A DNA stretch of 32,245 nucleotides from a virus. A program made the position numbers and the translations under genes. How positions within the stretch are numbered: position 1 is the stretch's first letter; each line of letters begins with the position of its first letter. This document shows, one piece after another, positions 1-6,274 of the stretch. The stretch lies in IMG/VR virus record IMGVR_UViG_3300023240_000069, positions 1-32,245 of that record; one strand, written 5' to 3'. The notes beneath the pieces are model-generated. The model saw only the letters and a program-made list of their open reading frames with translations, searched no databases and had not been told where the DNA came from.

Positions 1-4
1 ACCG

Positions 5-307
5 ATGGTAGGGCAAGGCGTATGGCTAACGATTATACCGGAGGGCGTTACACCGGCGTTTGAGTTGGACGAAACAAGGCTTTTAGGTGTGTATGACATT
101 ATGGGATACGAAGTTATGGAAACCGAAGGCATGGGCTATCAGCTATTCAATACAAAGAATTTGCCAGAACCTTTGACAGGCAAAAAGTCTGAGGGGATCT
201 ATCACGAAACACGCTGGAACGGGCGATTGGGGAAGGATTGCCGGATAACGTTACATCCATACGGTGTTCCCGCACCTCCGGCGTGCACCCTGAAGAAAGC
301 ACCTTAG
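5..307 (+). CDS. Hypothetical early protein (possibly 5'-truncated)
   Basis: This open frame of about 100 codons ends in TAG at 305-307. I do not recognise the family. The protein is mixed alpha/beta in composition, with no membrane segment and no zinc or nucleotide-binding motif, and its C-terminus is rich in proline and basic residues. The ATG at position 5 is only four bases from the window edge, so no ribosome binding site can be seen and the true start may lie upstream. The stop codon falls inside the first copy of a 53-bp hairpin element that recurs 1.1 kb downstream. It is co-directional with the early operon and is probably an accessory gene of the same transcript. Confidence 0.6.
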   Translation: MVGQGVWLTIIPEGVTPAFELDETRLLGVYDIMGYEVMETEGMGYQLFNTKNLPEPLTGKKSEGIYHETRWNGRLGKDCRITLHPYGVPAPPACTLKKAP

Positions 308-356
308 TTCCGGCTTATGCCCTGCTCTTTGCAGGGTGTAGACAGGTACTACCTGA
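304..356 (+). repeat. Paired-hairpin element, copy 1
   Basis: This is a 53-bp block repeated at 1415-1467 with only two differences. It can fold into a longer hairpin (core CCCTGC 320-325 with GCAGGG 331-336, extendable by A-U and G-U pairs on both sides) followed at once by a short hairpin (CAGGT 343-347 with ACCTG 351-355). It lies between the stop of the first gene and the ribosome binding site (AAGGGG) of the radC-like gene. No T-run follows, so it is not an ordinary terminator. The two differences between copies form one base pair of the second stem, which suggests the RNA structure is maintained. Confidence 0.75.
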
Positions 357-379
357 CTAAAATTTAAGGGGATGTTTTT

Positions 380-850
380 ATGTTACATGCACAATTCAAG
401 AATCTGAATAAATACACCATCAAGCTAGTATGTGAGACGCGCAAAAAGTACACTTTGCCGGATGATATATCACGGGTCCGCTGTTCGGCGGATGTACCTG
501 ACATGATACGTGCAGTATTTAATGTCAAGGAATGGCATAACGAAAAGTTTGGAATGATAGGGCTTGATACTCAAAACAACGTAATTAGCATTGACATAAT
601 GCATGAAGGTACTATTAACCAGTCCATTGTATATCCACGTGAGATTGTGACACGTGCACTACTCACTAATGCCGCTTCTGTCATATTATTCCATAACCAT
701 CCCAGCGGTAGCCTAAAGCCCTCAAAGGCAGACTTAGAAGTTACTGAGCGCCTTGTAAAGGCACTTGAAACGATAGATATATCGGTGCACGACCATATAA
801 TTTTAACAAGGTTTGAATATGTGAGTTTTTCAGAAAAGGGGCTACTATAA
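380..850 (+). CDS. radC: RadC-like JAB/MPN domain protein
   Basis: This 156-residue protein matches the C-terminal catalytic half of the RadC family. The JAMM-type metalloprotease signature is visible: Glu55 in NEKFG, the HNHPSG motif at residues 105-110, and S-x-x-D at 115-118. Chromosomal RadC has an extra N-terminal helix-hairpin-helix region; like many phage and plasmid versions, this one lacks it. The biochemical role of RadC proteins is unsettled despite the DNA-repair name. The ATG follows AAGGGGATGTTTTT. The stop overlaps the start of the next gene (TAATG), so the two are translationally coupled. Mobile elements often carry a RadC-like gene next to small accessory genes like those here. 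Confidence 0.88.
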   Translation: MLHAQFKNLNKYTIKLVCETRKKYTLPDDISRVRCSADVPDMIRAVFNVKEWHNEKFGMIGLDTQNNVISIDIMHEGTINQSIVYPREIVTRALLTNAASVILFHNHPSGSLKPSKADLEVTERLVKALETIDISVHDHIILTRFEYVSFSEKGLL

Positions 851-1410
851 TGAGTTTTTGGGACTATGCAAGACAAACAAGGACTAAGGATTACTTTGAG
901 GGATGCAACGGCAAAGTGGAGGTACGCAAGCAGTACATGAAGCTGGTGAAAGAGTTTCACCCTGACCGTGGCGGTGACGCTGAAATGATGAAGGTTATCA
1001 ATGCGCAATATGAGCGGTTGGAAAAGCGCATGTTCGATAATGCGCAAGAAGAGAACAAACGTTCTCACGCCTCCGGCAATGAGCAACGTGCTGACACTAG
1101 GCACTTTGATGCACATCTTTTTGAGGCAGTATTGAATAAGCTTATGAAGCTGCCGGATGAGGCATTAGAACACCTAACCTTTGAGGTTATCGGCGCGTGG
1201 GTATGGATATCCGGCGATACAAAGCCCGTCAAGGATATCATCAAGGATGCAGGGTTTAAGTTTGCACGTAAGAAAGTTGCGTGGTACTGGTACCCTGAGG
1301 GCTTCGAAGCTAAGGGCAAATCTCACGGTGACCTGGACAAAATCCGTGACATGCACGGGTCCACAACGCTCAACATGCACCGTGAGCACCGTAGCGCGTT
1401 ACCTGTATAA
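850..1410 (+). CDS. J-domain (DnaJ-like) accessory protein
   Basis: The N-terminal region (about residues 25-60) holds a J-domain core: a basic helix, the HPD motif at 37-39 followed by RGG, then a helix ending near QYERL. J-domains stimulate DnaK-type chaperones, so a co-chaperone role is likely. The C-terminal half (residues about 100-170), with tryptophan-rich stretches such as WVWISGDTK and WYWYPEGF, resembles small plasmid and phage DnaJ-like proteins of unknown target. The start overlaps the radC stop by one base. Together with radC it forms a two-gene block bounded on both sides by the 53-bp hairpin element. What it acts on is not known. Confidence 0.78.
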   Translation: MSFWDYARQTRTKDYFEGCNGKVEVRKQYMKLVKEFHPDRGGDAEMMKVINAQYERLEKRMFDNAQEENKRSHASGNEQRADTRHFDAHLFEAVLNKLMKLPDEALEHLTFEVIGAWVWISGDTKPVKDIIKDAGFKFARKKVAWYWYPEGFEAKGKSHGDLDKIRDMHGSTTLNMHREHRSALPV

Positions 1411-1414
1411 GATG

Positions 1415-1467
1415 TTAGTTCCGGCTTATGCCCTGCTCTTTGCAGGGTGTAGACGGGTACTACCCGA
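1415..1467 (+). repeat. Paired-hairpin element, copy 2
   Basis: This is the second copy of the 304-356 element; the first 40 bases are identical. The only differences are A-to-G at 1455 and T-to-C at 1465. These two bases pair with each other in the second stem, converting an A-U pair to G-C and leaving the fold intact. It sits 4 bp after the J-domain gene stop and 7 bp before the strong AAAAGGAGGG ribosome binding site of the next gene, the same intergenic placement as copy 1. Confidence 0.75.
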
Positions 1468-1505
1468 AAAATGAAAAGGAGGGATTGAATGCGAAATACT
1501 AGGGT

Positions 1506-1811
1506 TTGTTGTGTGTGTGTGACAAGACGTATTCGAGCAAGCCGAGCGCAAAGAGTACGACCTGTTCCCGTGAATGCAATGCCGAGCGGATGCGTAGACT
1601 ACATGCATCCGGCGTTACGTACACGTGCCGGAACCTGCATAAGTGGGTAAGGGATAACGAACATCTGTTTTACGGTCGCTTTAGGCAAGCATACTATGGA
1701 TTCGTCCGGCTTAAAGGGTATGCAAAGAAAAATCGGGATATGAATATCTCGAACTGGAAAGGCTGGAAGTTGCTTAACTATACTGAGGGGGATGTTGAGA
1801 ATGAAGATTAG
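1506..1811 (+). CDS. Small zinc-ribbon protein, out of frame with its apparent start
   Basis: The frame encodes a Cys4-type zinc ribbon: C-x-V-C-D-K near the start, then TCSREC about 17 residues on, followed by a basic helical tail. This layout is common in small phage DNA-associated zinc proteins. The start is anomalous. The only good ribosome binding site (AAAAGGAGGG) serves ATG 1489, which is in another frame and meets a stop after about 53 codons. The zinc-ribbon frame has a TAG at 1500-1502 and only weak TTG codons at 1506 and 1509. Losing one TG unit from the (TG)6 tract at 1510-1521 would join ATG 1489 to the zinc ribbon and create the expected C-x-x-C. The gene may be phase-variable, frameshifted or a fresh mutant. 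It overlaps the next gene by 11 nt. Confidence 0.6.
   Translation: MLCVCDKTYSSKPSAKSTTCSRECNAERMRRLHASGVTYTCRNLHKWVRDNEHLFYGRFRQAYYGFVRLKGYAKKNRDMNISNWKGWKLLNYTEGDVENED
1510..1521 (+). repeat. (TG)6 dinucleotide tract at the frame break
   Basis: Six TG units sit within the first codons of the zinc-ribbon gene. With six units, ATG 1489 reads into a short dead-end frame; with five units it would read through the whole zinc-ribbon protein. Dinucleotide tracts of this kind can slip during replication. Confidence 0.8.
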
Positions 1812-2136
1812 AGCACTAGCATTTAAGATTGGCGAAGCAGGTAAAGAGATAGAGATAGAGAACGGCTTGAGGTCGTTTCAAGAGTTCGTCGGAGGGTGTA
1901 TAGAGTGCCCGAGCATCATGAAAGGCGCGTATGACTTGGTATGTAACGAAGAAGGTCTATTCACATGCAAGCCTAACAGGCATTTGCCGGAACTACAAAC
2001 CATGATACGCGGTGATTTCTTTATCACTAAGCGTGATGGTAAGGGGGGGCATGCGTCGCTTGATGACATGGATATACAAGCCCTTAAAATCTATGAGCGG
2101 ATAGCGCTTCATCCGGTGGTGATGCTATGCGATTAG
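1801..2136 (+). CDS. DUF3846-family protein
   Basis: The N-terminus has the pattern typical of DUF3846: a basic start, an acidic strand, then a FQEFVGGCIE segment (family pattern LQ-x-x-VGG-x-IE) and, later, a GDFFI strand. The family is widespread in phages and plasmids of Gram-positive bacteria and has no assigned function. ATG 1801 was chosen over ATG 1792 because GAGGGG at 1785-1790 is about 10 nt upstream of it but almost touches 1792. The gene overlaps both neighbours slightly. Length (111 residues) is normal for the family. Confidence 0.75.
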   Translation: MKIRALAFKIGEAGKEIEIENGLRSFQEFVGGCIECPSIMKGAYDLVCNEEGLFTCKPNRHLPELQTMIRGDFFITKRDGKGGHASLDDMDIQALKIYERIALHPVVMLCD

Positions 2137-2372
2137 CACCGATAGCTATTAGAGCCTTGGGGCTTTGGGATTGCATGAAAGATGAAAATAACACAAAGAT
2201 ATACCGTGGGAATGTGAAGCTTTCAATCGAGGAGTTCAGCGAAGTAGCATTATTTATATCCGGCTGGAACGACATTATAAAAAGAAGCAATGACGTTTAT
2301 GATACGGTTGAGAACAAAGCAACGTTATCTCTGAACCCTGCTGGATTTGCCGTATTGTTCGAGTATAAATAG
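2127..2372 (+). CDS. Hypothetical protein, last gene of first early module
   Basis: This is an 81-residue acidic protein that I cannot assign to a family. It has no transmembrane segment and no metal-binding motif. The ATG at 2127 overlaps the end of the DUF3846 gene by 10 nt and is preceded by a purine-rich GGTGGTG. The stop lies 5 bp before a strong intrinsic terminator, so it closes the first transcription module of the early region. Its co-directional, overlapping placement is the main support for it being a real gene. Confidence 0.6.
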   Translation: MRLAPIAIRALGLWDCMKDENNTKIYRGNVKLSIEEFSEVALFISGWNDIIKRSNDVYDTVENKATLSLNPAGFAVLFEYK

Positions 2373-2377
2373 AGTTG

Positions 2378-2425
2378 TCGAGCGCCTAAAGTTATGGTAT
2401 TATTTTAGGCGCTCGATATTTTTTA
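2378..2425 (+). terminator. Strong intrinsic terminator inside the early operon
   Basis: A perfect 13-bp inverted repeat (TCGAGCGCCTAAA at 2378-2390 and its complement at 2404-2416) with a 13-nt loop is followed by TATTTTTT. It falls between two co-directional gene groups, and the next ribosome binding site starts only about 6 bp beyond the T-run. I see no convincing promoter immediately downstream, so expression of the replication genes may depend on read-through, antitermination, or a promoter I missed within the upstream gene. Confidence 0.88.
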
Positions 2426-2442
2426 AAATAGGCGGTGACGTT

Positions 2443-2994
2443 ATGAGCTTAGTGGAAGACCTTGCATTGGAGTTTTTGACCATGCACGACTGGAACTACA
2501 CGCGTTCAGAACTACACGACTACTACTCAGACCTACTCAAATTGCATCCTGACTCACGGCTTGCACAGAATGTATACACCTTACTATCCGGTTCAAGCGT
2601 GTCGGGTGCTGGCAGGTTGATTTCTCCGGCTGTATTCGAAGCCAGGATGACCGCTCACGCGCCCGACATGACACCGGAAATAGAATTAACTATCCGATAT
2701 GCCTACGAAAATCAATGTGGACTGGCAAGGCATATAAAGCGCGTCACAATGCGCGACATAGAGTTTAACCCGAACCTTAGCAATCACGTCAAGTGCCTTG
2801 CGTGGCGCGTGTTGGCGAAGAAGCAAATCGACATGGACTCATCGTTACTCTCACATGACAACGCACAGAACGCCATGAAAAAAGTATTCGGACCGAACGT
2901 AACCTTGAAGATATTAGCGAAGGAGAAATACCATGAAACGAAACACGAAGGTAACGCACAAGAACACGATTTACTTGAAGTGGAAAACAGTTAA
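2443..2994 (+). CDS. Hypothetical early protein
   Basis: This is a 183-residue, mostly helical, charged protein that I do not recognise. The same frame is open further upstream, but those codons lie in the terminator hairpin. ATG 2443 follows AGGCGGTGACGTT and is the sensible start. The C-terminus is lysine- and glutamate-rich. The last 62 nt overlap the next gene in another frame. It is the first gene after the internal terminator and leads into the helicase gene, so a role near replication is possible but only inferred from position. Confidence 0.65.
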   Translation: MSLVEDLALEFLTMHDWNYTRSELHDYYSDLLKLHPDSRLAQNVYTLLSGSSVSGAGRLISPAVFEARMTAHAPDMTPEIELTIRYAYENQCGLARHIKRVTMRDIEFNPNLSNHVKCLAWRVLAKKQIDMDSSLLSHDNAQNAMKKVFGPNVTLKILAKEKYHETKHEGNAQEHDLLEVENS

Positions 2995-3142
2995 AATGAT
3001 TGCTGATTTCCTTGAAAGTAACACGCACTATACCGGACAAAGTGACTTAATTGACGACAAAATGAGCGAACTACTAAAGGGGCTAGGTTATGACTGCACC
3101 GACGCTGAAGCTAAAGAACTATCAGAGCAGTATAGTCAATGA
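2933..3142 (+). CDS. Small hypothetical protein overlapping both neighbours
   Basis: This is a 69-residue protein with a very basic N-terminus (many Lys and Arg in the first 20 residues) and an acidic C-terminus. A clear AAGGAG lies 7 nt before the ATG. It overlaps the preceding gene by 62 nt and the helicase gene by 53 nt, all in different frames. The ribosome binding site and its position in a chain of overlapping genes support it. No domain is recognised. Confidence 0.6.
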   Translation: MKRNTKVTHKNTIYLKWKTVKMIADFLESNTHYTGQSDLIDDKMSELLKGLGYDCTDAEAKELSEQYSQ

Positions 3143-4586
3143 GACGATAGAGCGATACAACAACGGTAAGCAGTGGCTGTATGCAGCCAAAATGGGCAGT
3201 GGTAAAACCTTAATGGCAATAGCGTCAATGCAACGACTAATGGACATGGACAACGTAGCCCGTGTCTTAGTCGTATGCCCTAATGCAGTTGTCGATGCGT
3301 GGACTAGAGAGCTTGTAAAGTGGTATGAGCAGGGCTTGATGCGTGAGCCTGTTGATGCGATTAATATAAAACGTTTCAAAAAGCCAAAGTGGATTGAGTC
3401 GTTGCCCGAAACTGGCATGGTCGTTGTCAACTACGAATCGTGCTGGCGCAAGGAGACGGTCGAAACAGAAGTGATTGTGGACGGCAAAAAGACGGTGAGT
3501 AAGCAAGTTACTGTTCATCCGGCACACTTTATTGAGCACTGGAAGCCGGACATGGTGATTTGTGATGAGGTTCACGCGCTTGGAACTCCCGACAGCAATC
3601 AATCAAAAGCACTGCACATAATAGCCCTTACTGCAAAGTATCGGCTTGGTTTGTCCGGCACACCAATCCAGAACACTCCGCTTAACCTTTGGAGCGTATA
3701 CAAGTTCATCGACGATACGGTATTCCACCCATCCTACACGGCTTTTAAAGCGAGGCATGTTAGGTGCATCAGGGTGCCTTTTAGATCGCCCAAAATGAAA
3801 GGTAAGTTCCACTATGAGCAAGTAGGGTATCGCAATTTAGCTGAGCTATACGCGAAGTTCCACGCTAACGCAGTGGTCCTTGAACTTGCTGACGTTGTTG
3901 ACATGCCACCGTACCGGACCGTAGTTGTTCCGGTGACTATGAAAGAGCCTGACAGGGCAGTGATGGAGGCTATCAAGCGAGAAGGTATCAGAGCTATTAG
4001 CTCCGGCGATCAGGCAGGGGCTTTGACGCTAGCCACCAAACTCCGGCGATTCCTTGGGGGGTTTGTTCCGGACGAGGAGGAGCCGGACGCTTGGAAGCTT
4101 GGGAACACGTCAAAGATTGAAGGATTCATTAGCCTGGCACGTGAATTACATGAGCAACAAATCAAGTTCGCTGTGTTCTGTCAGTTCACGGCTGAAGTGG
4201 ACGGCTTAATTGATTTTTGTAATCGGATGGGTATAAATGCTCACGCCTTTTATGGACAAACGAAGCCAGATAAGAGACAATATTTAATAGACGAATTTCA
4301 GAAAGGCAACATCGATTGCCTAGTTTGTCAAACCTCCGTTGCCGGAACGGGTATAACGCTTACCAAAGGCACGGCATCTATCTTTTACAGTTTATCGTTT
4401 AAGTTCGTAGAGAAAGAACAAGCCGAATATCGTATGTGGCGCATTGGTCAAGAGAGTATGGTCACTTCGTACTTTTTGACGACTGTTGATAGCTATGACG
4501 AACATGTTTATAACACCGTGCAAAACAAGCAAGATGTTGCGCGGTCTATAACAGCCATGAAGGAGATGTTTGCCGATGAAGAATGA
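3090..4586 (+). CDS. SNF2-like superfamily 2 DNA helicase/translocase
   Basis: This 498-residue protein has the full set of SF2 motifs: a Q-type region at the N-terminus, Walker A (AKMGSGKT, 33-40), motif Ia with VVCPN near 61-65, DEVH at 159-162, LSGTPIQN near 187-194 (motif III), the C-terminal lobe with FAVFCQF, and YRMWRIGQ as motif VI. LSGTP and R-x-x-RIGQ are typical of SNF2 proteins, including phage versions found in replication modules. The expected activity is ATP-driven translocation or remodelling on duplex DNA. AAAGGGG precedes the ATG. The N-terminus overlaps the preceding gene by 53 nt and the C-terminus overlaps the next gene by 11 nt. Confidence 0.92.
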   Translation: MTAPTLKLKNYQSSIVNETIERYNNGKQWLYAAKMGSGKTLMAIASMQRLMDMDNVARVLVVCPNAVVDAWTRELVKWYEQGLMREPVDAINIKRFKKPKWIESLPETGMVVVNYESCWRKETVETEVIVDGKKTVSKQVTVHPAHFIEHWKPDMVICDEVHALGTPDSNQSKALHIIALTAKYRLGLSGTPIQNTPLNLWSVYKFIDDTVFHPSYTAFKARHVRCIRVPFRSPKMKGKFHYEQVGYRNLAELYAKFHANAVVLELADVVDMPPYRTVVVPVTMKEPDRAVMEAIKREGIRAISSGDQAGALTLATKLRRFLGGFVPDEEEPDAWKLGNTSKIEGFISLARELHEQQIKFAVFCQFTAEVDGLIDFCNRMGINAHAFYGQTKPDKRQYLIDEFQKGNIDCLVCQTSVAGTGITLTKGTASIFYSLSFKFVEKEQAEYRMWRIGQESMVTSYFLTTVDSYDEHVYNTVQNKQDVARSITAMKEMFADEE

Positions 4587-4827
4587 AGATATTGTGGCAA
4601 CGCTTGAGGATAGGCACCACGATGTTGACATTGCACTTGAGTACTACAGCGAGAAGAAGGCATCCTTGTTGCCATTCGTCGATGCTCTGGAATCCAGCTT
4701 ACTAGGACTCAACCAGCTATACAGGCGTTCGGCTGAGGAACTATCGGACTATGAGCATCAAGTCTTTAGCAGTGTATTAACCAGTGTCGAAGCGGCACTG
4801 GAACATTTACGTTCAGAAATGGAGTGA
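4576..4827 (+). CDS. Hypothetical helical protein
   Basis: This is an 83-residue acidic, predicted all-helical protein of unknown family. ATG 4576 is 10 nt after AAGGAG, better spaced than the in-frame TTG at 4570. It overlaps the helicase gene end by 11 nt and is separated from the next start by 6 nt, so it belongs to the replication transcript. No motif suggests a function; leucine and acidic spacing would allow helix bundling or dimerisation. Confidence 0.65.
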   Translation: MKNEDIVATLEDRHHDVDIALEYYSEKKASLLPFVDALESSLLGLNQLYRRSAEELSDYEHQVFSSVLTSVEAALEHLRSEME

Positions 4828-4833
4828 TTGAGC

Positions 4834-5151
4834 ATGGGTGAAAAGAAGGATTTAGACACGCAGGTGCAAGAGATTATGGCAAATTCCCCGTTACAAGTAA
4901 TTGAGTCCATCAACGGGATTACCGGGAAGATTGAAAATATCGAGAAGAGCCTTGAGCAAGTCAAAGAAAACCTGCAGTACTTCAAGGCGCTCAAAAGAAA
5001 GCTGTATAAAGAGCTTGATGCTGAGAACAACGTGTTTGTGTTTAATCCAGAGACGGAGGGTATGGAATGGACGCCATTAAAGAAATTGTTAGACTCACAG
5101 AACGAATCAAAAAAACCAAAGACAACCTCAAAAAAAGAGAAGGAAGACTAG
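4834..5151 (+). CDS. Coiled-coil hypothetical protein
   Basis: This is a 105-residue protein with a likely coiled coil at about residues 25-60 (regular I/L/K/E spacing around IENIEKSLEQVKENL) and a lysine-rich C-terminal tail of about 20 residues. The start is ATG 4834, 6 nt after GGAGTGA. The last 85 nt overlap the next gene in another frame, and both reading frames remain well formed across the overlap. The function is unknown; the place between the helicase and the ssDNA-binding candidate suggests a replication accessory protein. Confidence 0.65.
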   Translation: MGEKKDLDTQVQEIMANSPLQVIESINGITGKIENIEKSLEQVKENLQYFKALKRKLYKELDAENNVFVFNPETEGMEWTPLKKLLDSQNESKKPKTTSKKEKED

Positions 5152-5459
5152 AAGACCTGAAGAAGCAGCTCAACCTTACGATGGTCCTAACTGACACACA
5201 ATCAATAACCCGACATGGCTTCACGGTGAAGCCGGAGACTAAGCGCTACTGCACGATGAAAAAAGAATATGAGCCTGAGTTGTTGACGCAACTCAAGGCT
5301 CATAAGTACGGAGACTTAATCAAAGAGACTGTGCATTACAGGGCTTTGAGCGGTCTGTACGAAGAAATAAAAGACAATCAAGACCTTAGAGAGATAACTA
5401 GCAAGCTCAACGTGCACGAGGTAAGCACGGTATCACTCAGACGAACCGGAGGGAACTAA
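5067..5459 (+). CDS. Coiled-coil hypothetical protein
   Basis: This is a 130-residue basic protein. The first 40 residues form a probable coiled coil (ERIKKTKDNLKKREGRLEDL), followed by a mixed region with several aromatic residues. GGAGGG lies 7 nt before ATG 5067. The start is inside the previous gene (85-nt overlap). Many phages have short proteins with an N-terminal coiled coil beside the ssDNA-binding or recombination gene, but I cannot place this one in a named family. Confidence 0.65.
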   Translation: MDAIKEIVRLTERIKKTKDNLKKREGRLEDLKKQLNLTMVLTDTQSITRHGFTVKPETKRYCTMKKEYEPELLTQLKAHKYGDLIKETVHYRALSGLYEEIKDNQDLREITSKLNVHEVSTVSLRRTGGN

Positions 5460-5461
5460 CT

Positions 5462-6262
5462 ATGGATACCAGCAAACTAGACACGCTCGGTCTCGGGTCT
5501 TCCGTTGACCTTAAAGCCAAAAGCGAAAAACCACAAGCAACGCTGCCAGTTCCCGAAGAAATTAAGGCGCAAGAGGTTTGCTCGGTGGGAGAGCTTAAAA
5601 ATCAAGCGACACCTAGCGAGGATGCAAACCCTACAGAGCTTGCTATCCCTTTCGATCCACTAGCCTTTAACATGGACGATTTGCTCAACGGTGTAGAAGC
5701 CAGGTACCCGACGATTAAGTTCCCTCAAGGAACAACAACAGTGTTCATGGTGGATGGCGTTGCCCTCACTGAGCTTAAAGGCACCATCCTGCACCACCAC
5801 CGGACAAATGCTTATTACAAAGTTCCGTTTGCTGATAAGAAGCCGGAGGATGAAAAGGCACCGGATTGCGCAAGTCAGGATGGCGAGACAGGGATTGAGC
5901 GCATCACTGGCAACGAAATAGAGTGTGAGACATGCCCTTTAAACCAGTTTGTTGACGGGCATAAGGCGTGTACAAATCGAATCAGAGTGTATTTCTGTCC
6001 GGCTGGGCAATCAATGCCCTACATCTTGGATGTTCCACCCACCAGCTTAAATGCATACCAAAGCTTTTTAAATGCGTTCATCGGTCGAAGAAAGAACCCG
6101 TTTCAATTTCAGGCGACTGTCACGTTGTTTCTGGGTAAGTCATCCGGCGGTGCAGAGTTCTGCAAAGCTAAGTTTGAGATTGGTCCGGAGCATGAGCGGG
6201 ATGCAGCGATTGATTTCTATAGTCAAAAGATGGCCATCAAGCAACTCCTATCAAACGGTTAA
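5462..6262 (+). CDS. Zinc-binding, probable ssDNA-binding replication protein
   Basis: In this 266-residue protein the first 65 residues are low-complexity and acidic. The central region has a Cys4 cluster: PDC near 140, CETC near 160, and KAC about 11 residues later. Strands of an OB-like fold surround it (GTILHHH before, RVYFCPAG and FQATVTLFLG after). Phages with similar replication modules often have such a protein, annotated as hypothetical or ssDNA-binding, next to the primase-helicase. The position directly before that gene supports the same role here. The fold assignment is my inference from sequence pattern. Confidence 0.55.
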   Translation: MDTSKLDTLGLGSSVDLKAKSEKPQATLPVPEEIKAQEVCSVGELKNQATPSEDANPTELAIPFDPLAFNMDDLLNGVEARYPTIKFPQGTTTVFMVDGVALTELKGTILHHHRTNAYYKVPFADKKPEDEKAPDCASQDGETGIERITGNEIECETCPLNQFVDGHKACTNRIRVYFCPAGQSMPYILDVPPTSLNAYQSFLNAFIGRRKNPFQFQATVTLFLGKSSGGAEFCKAKFEIGPEHERDAAIDFYSQKMAIKQLLSNG

Positions 6263-6274
6263 GGGGGTGAGCCG

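Noticed and set aside
304-356. A preQ1 or other known riboswitch, or a tRNA-like element
   Set aside because: The fold has two plain hairpins, no pseudoknot signature and no match I know to a riboswitch or tRNA consensus.
2355-2370. A promoter (TATAAA) just before the internal terminator
   Set aside because: No -35 box at proper spacing, and transcripts would still meet the terminator.
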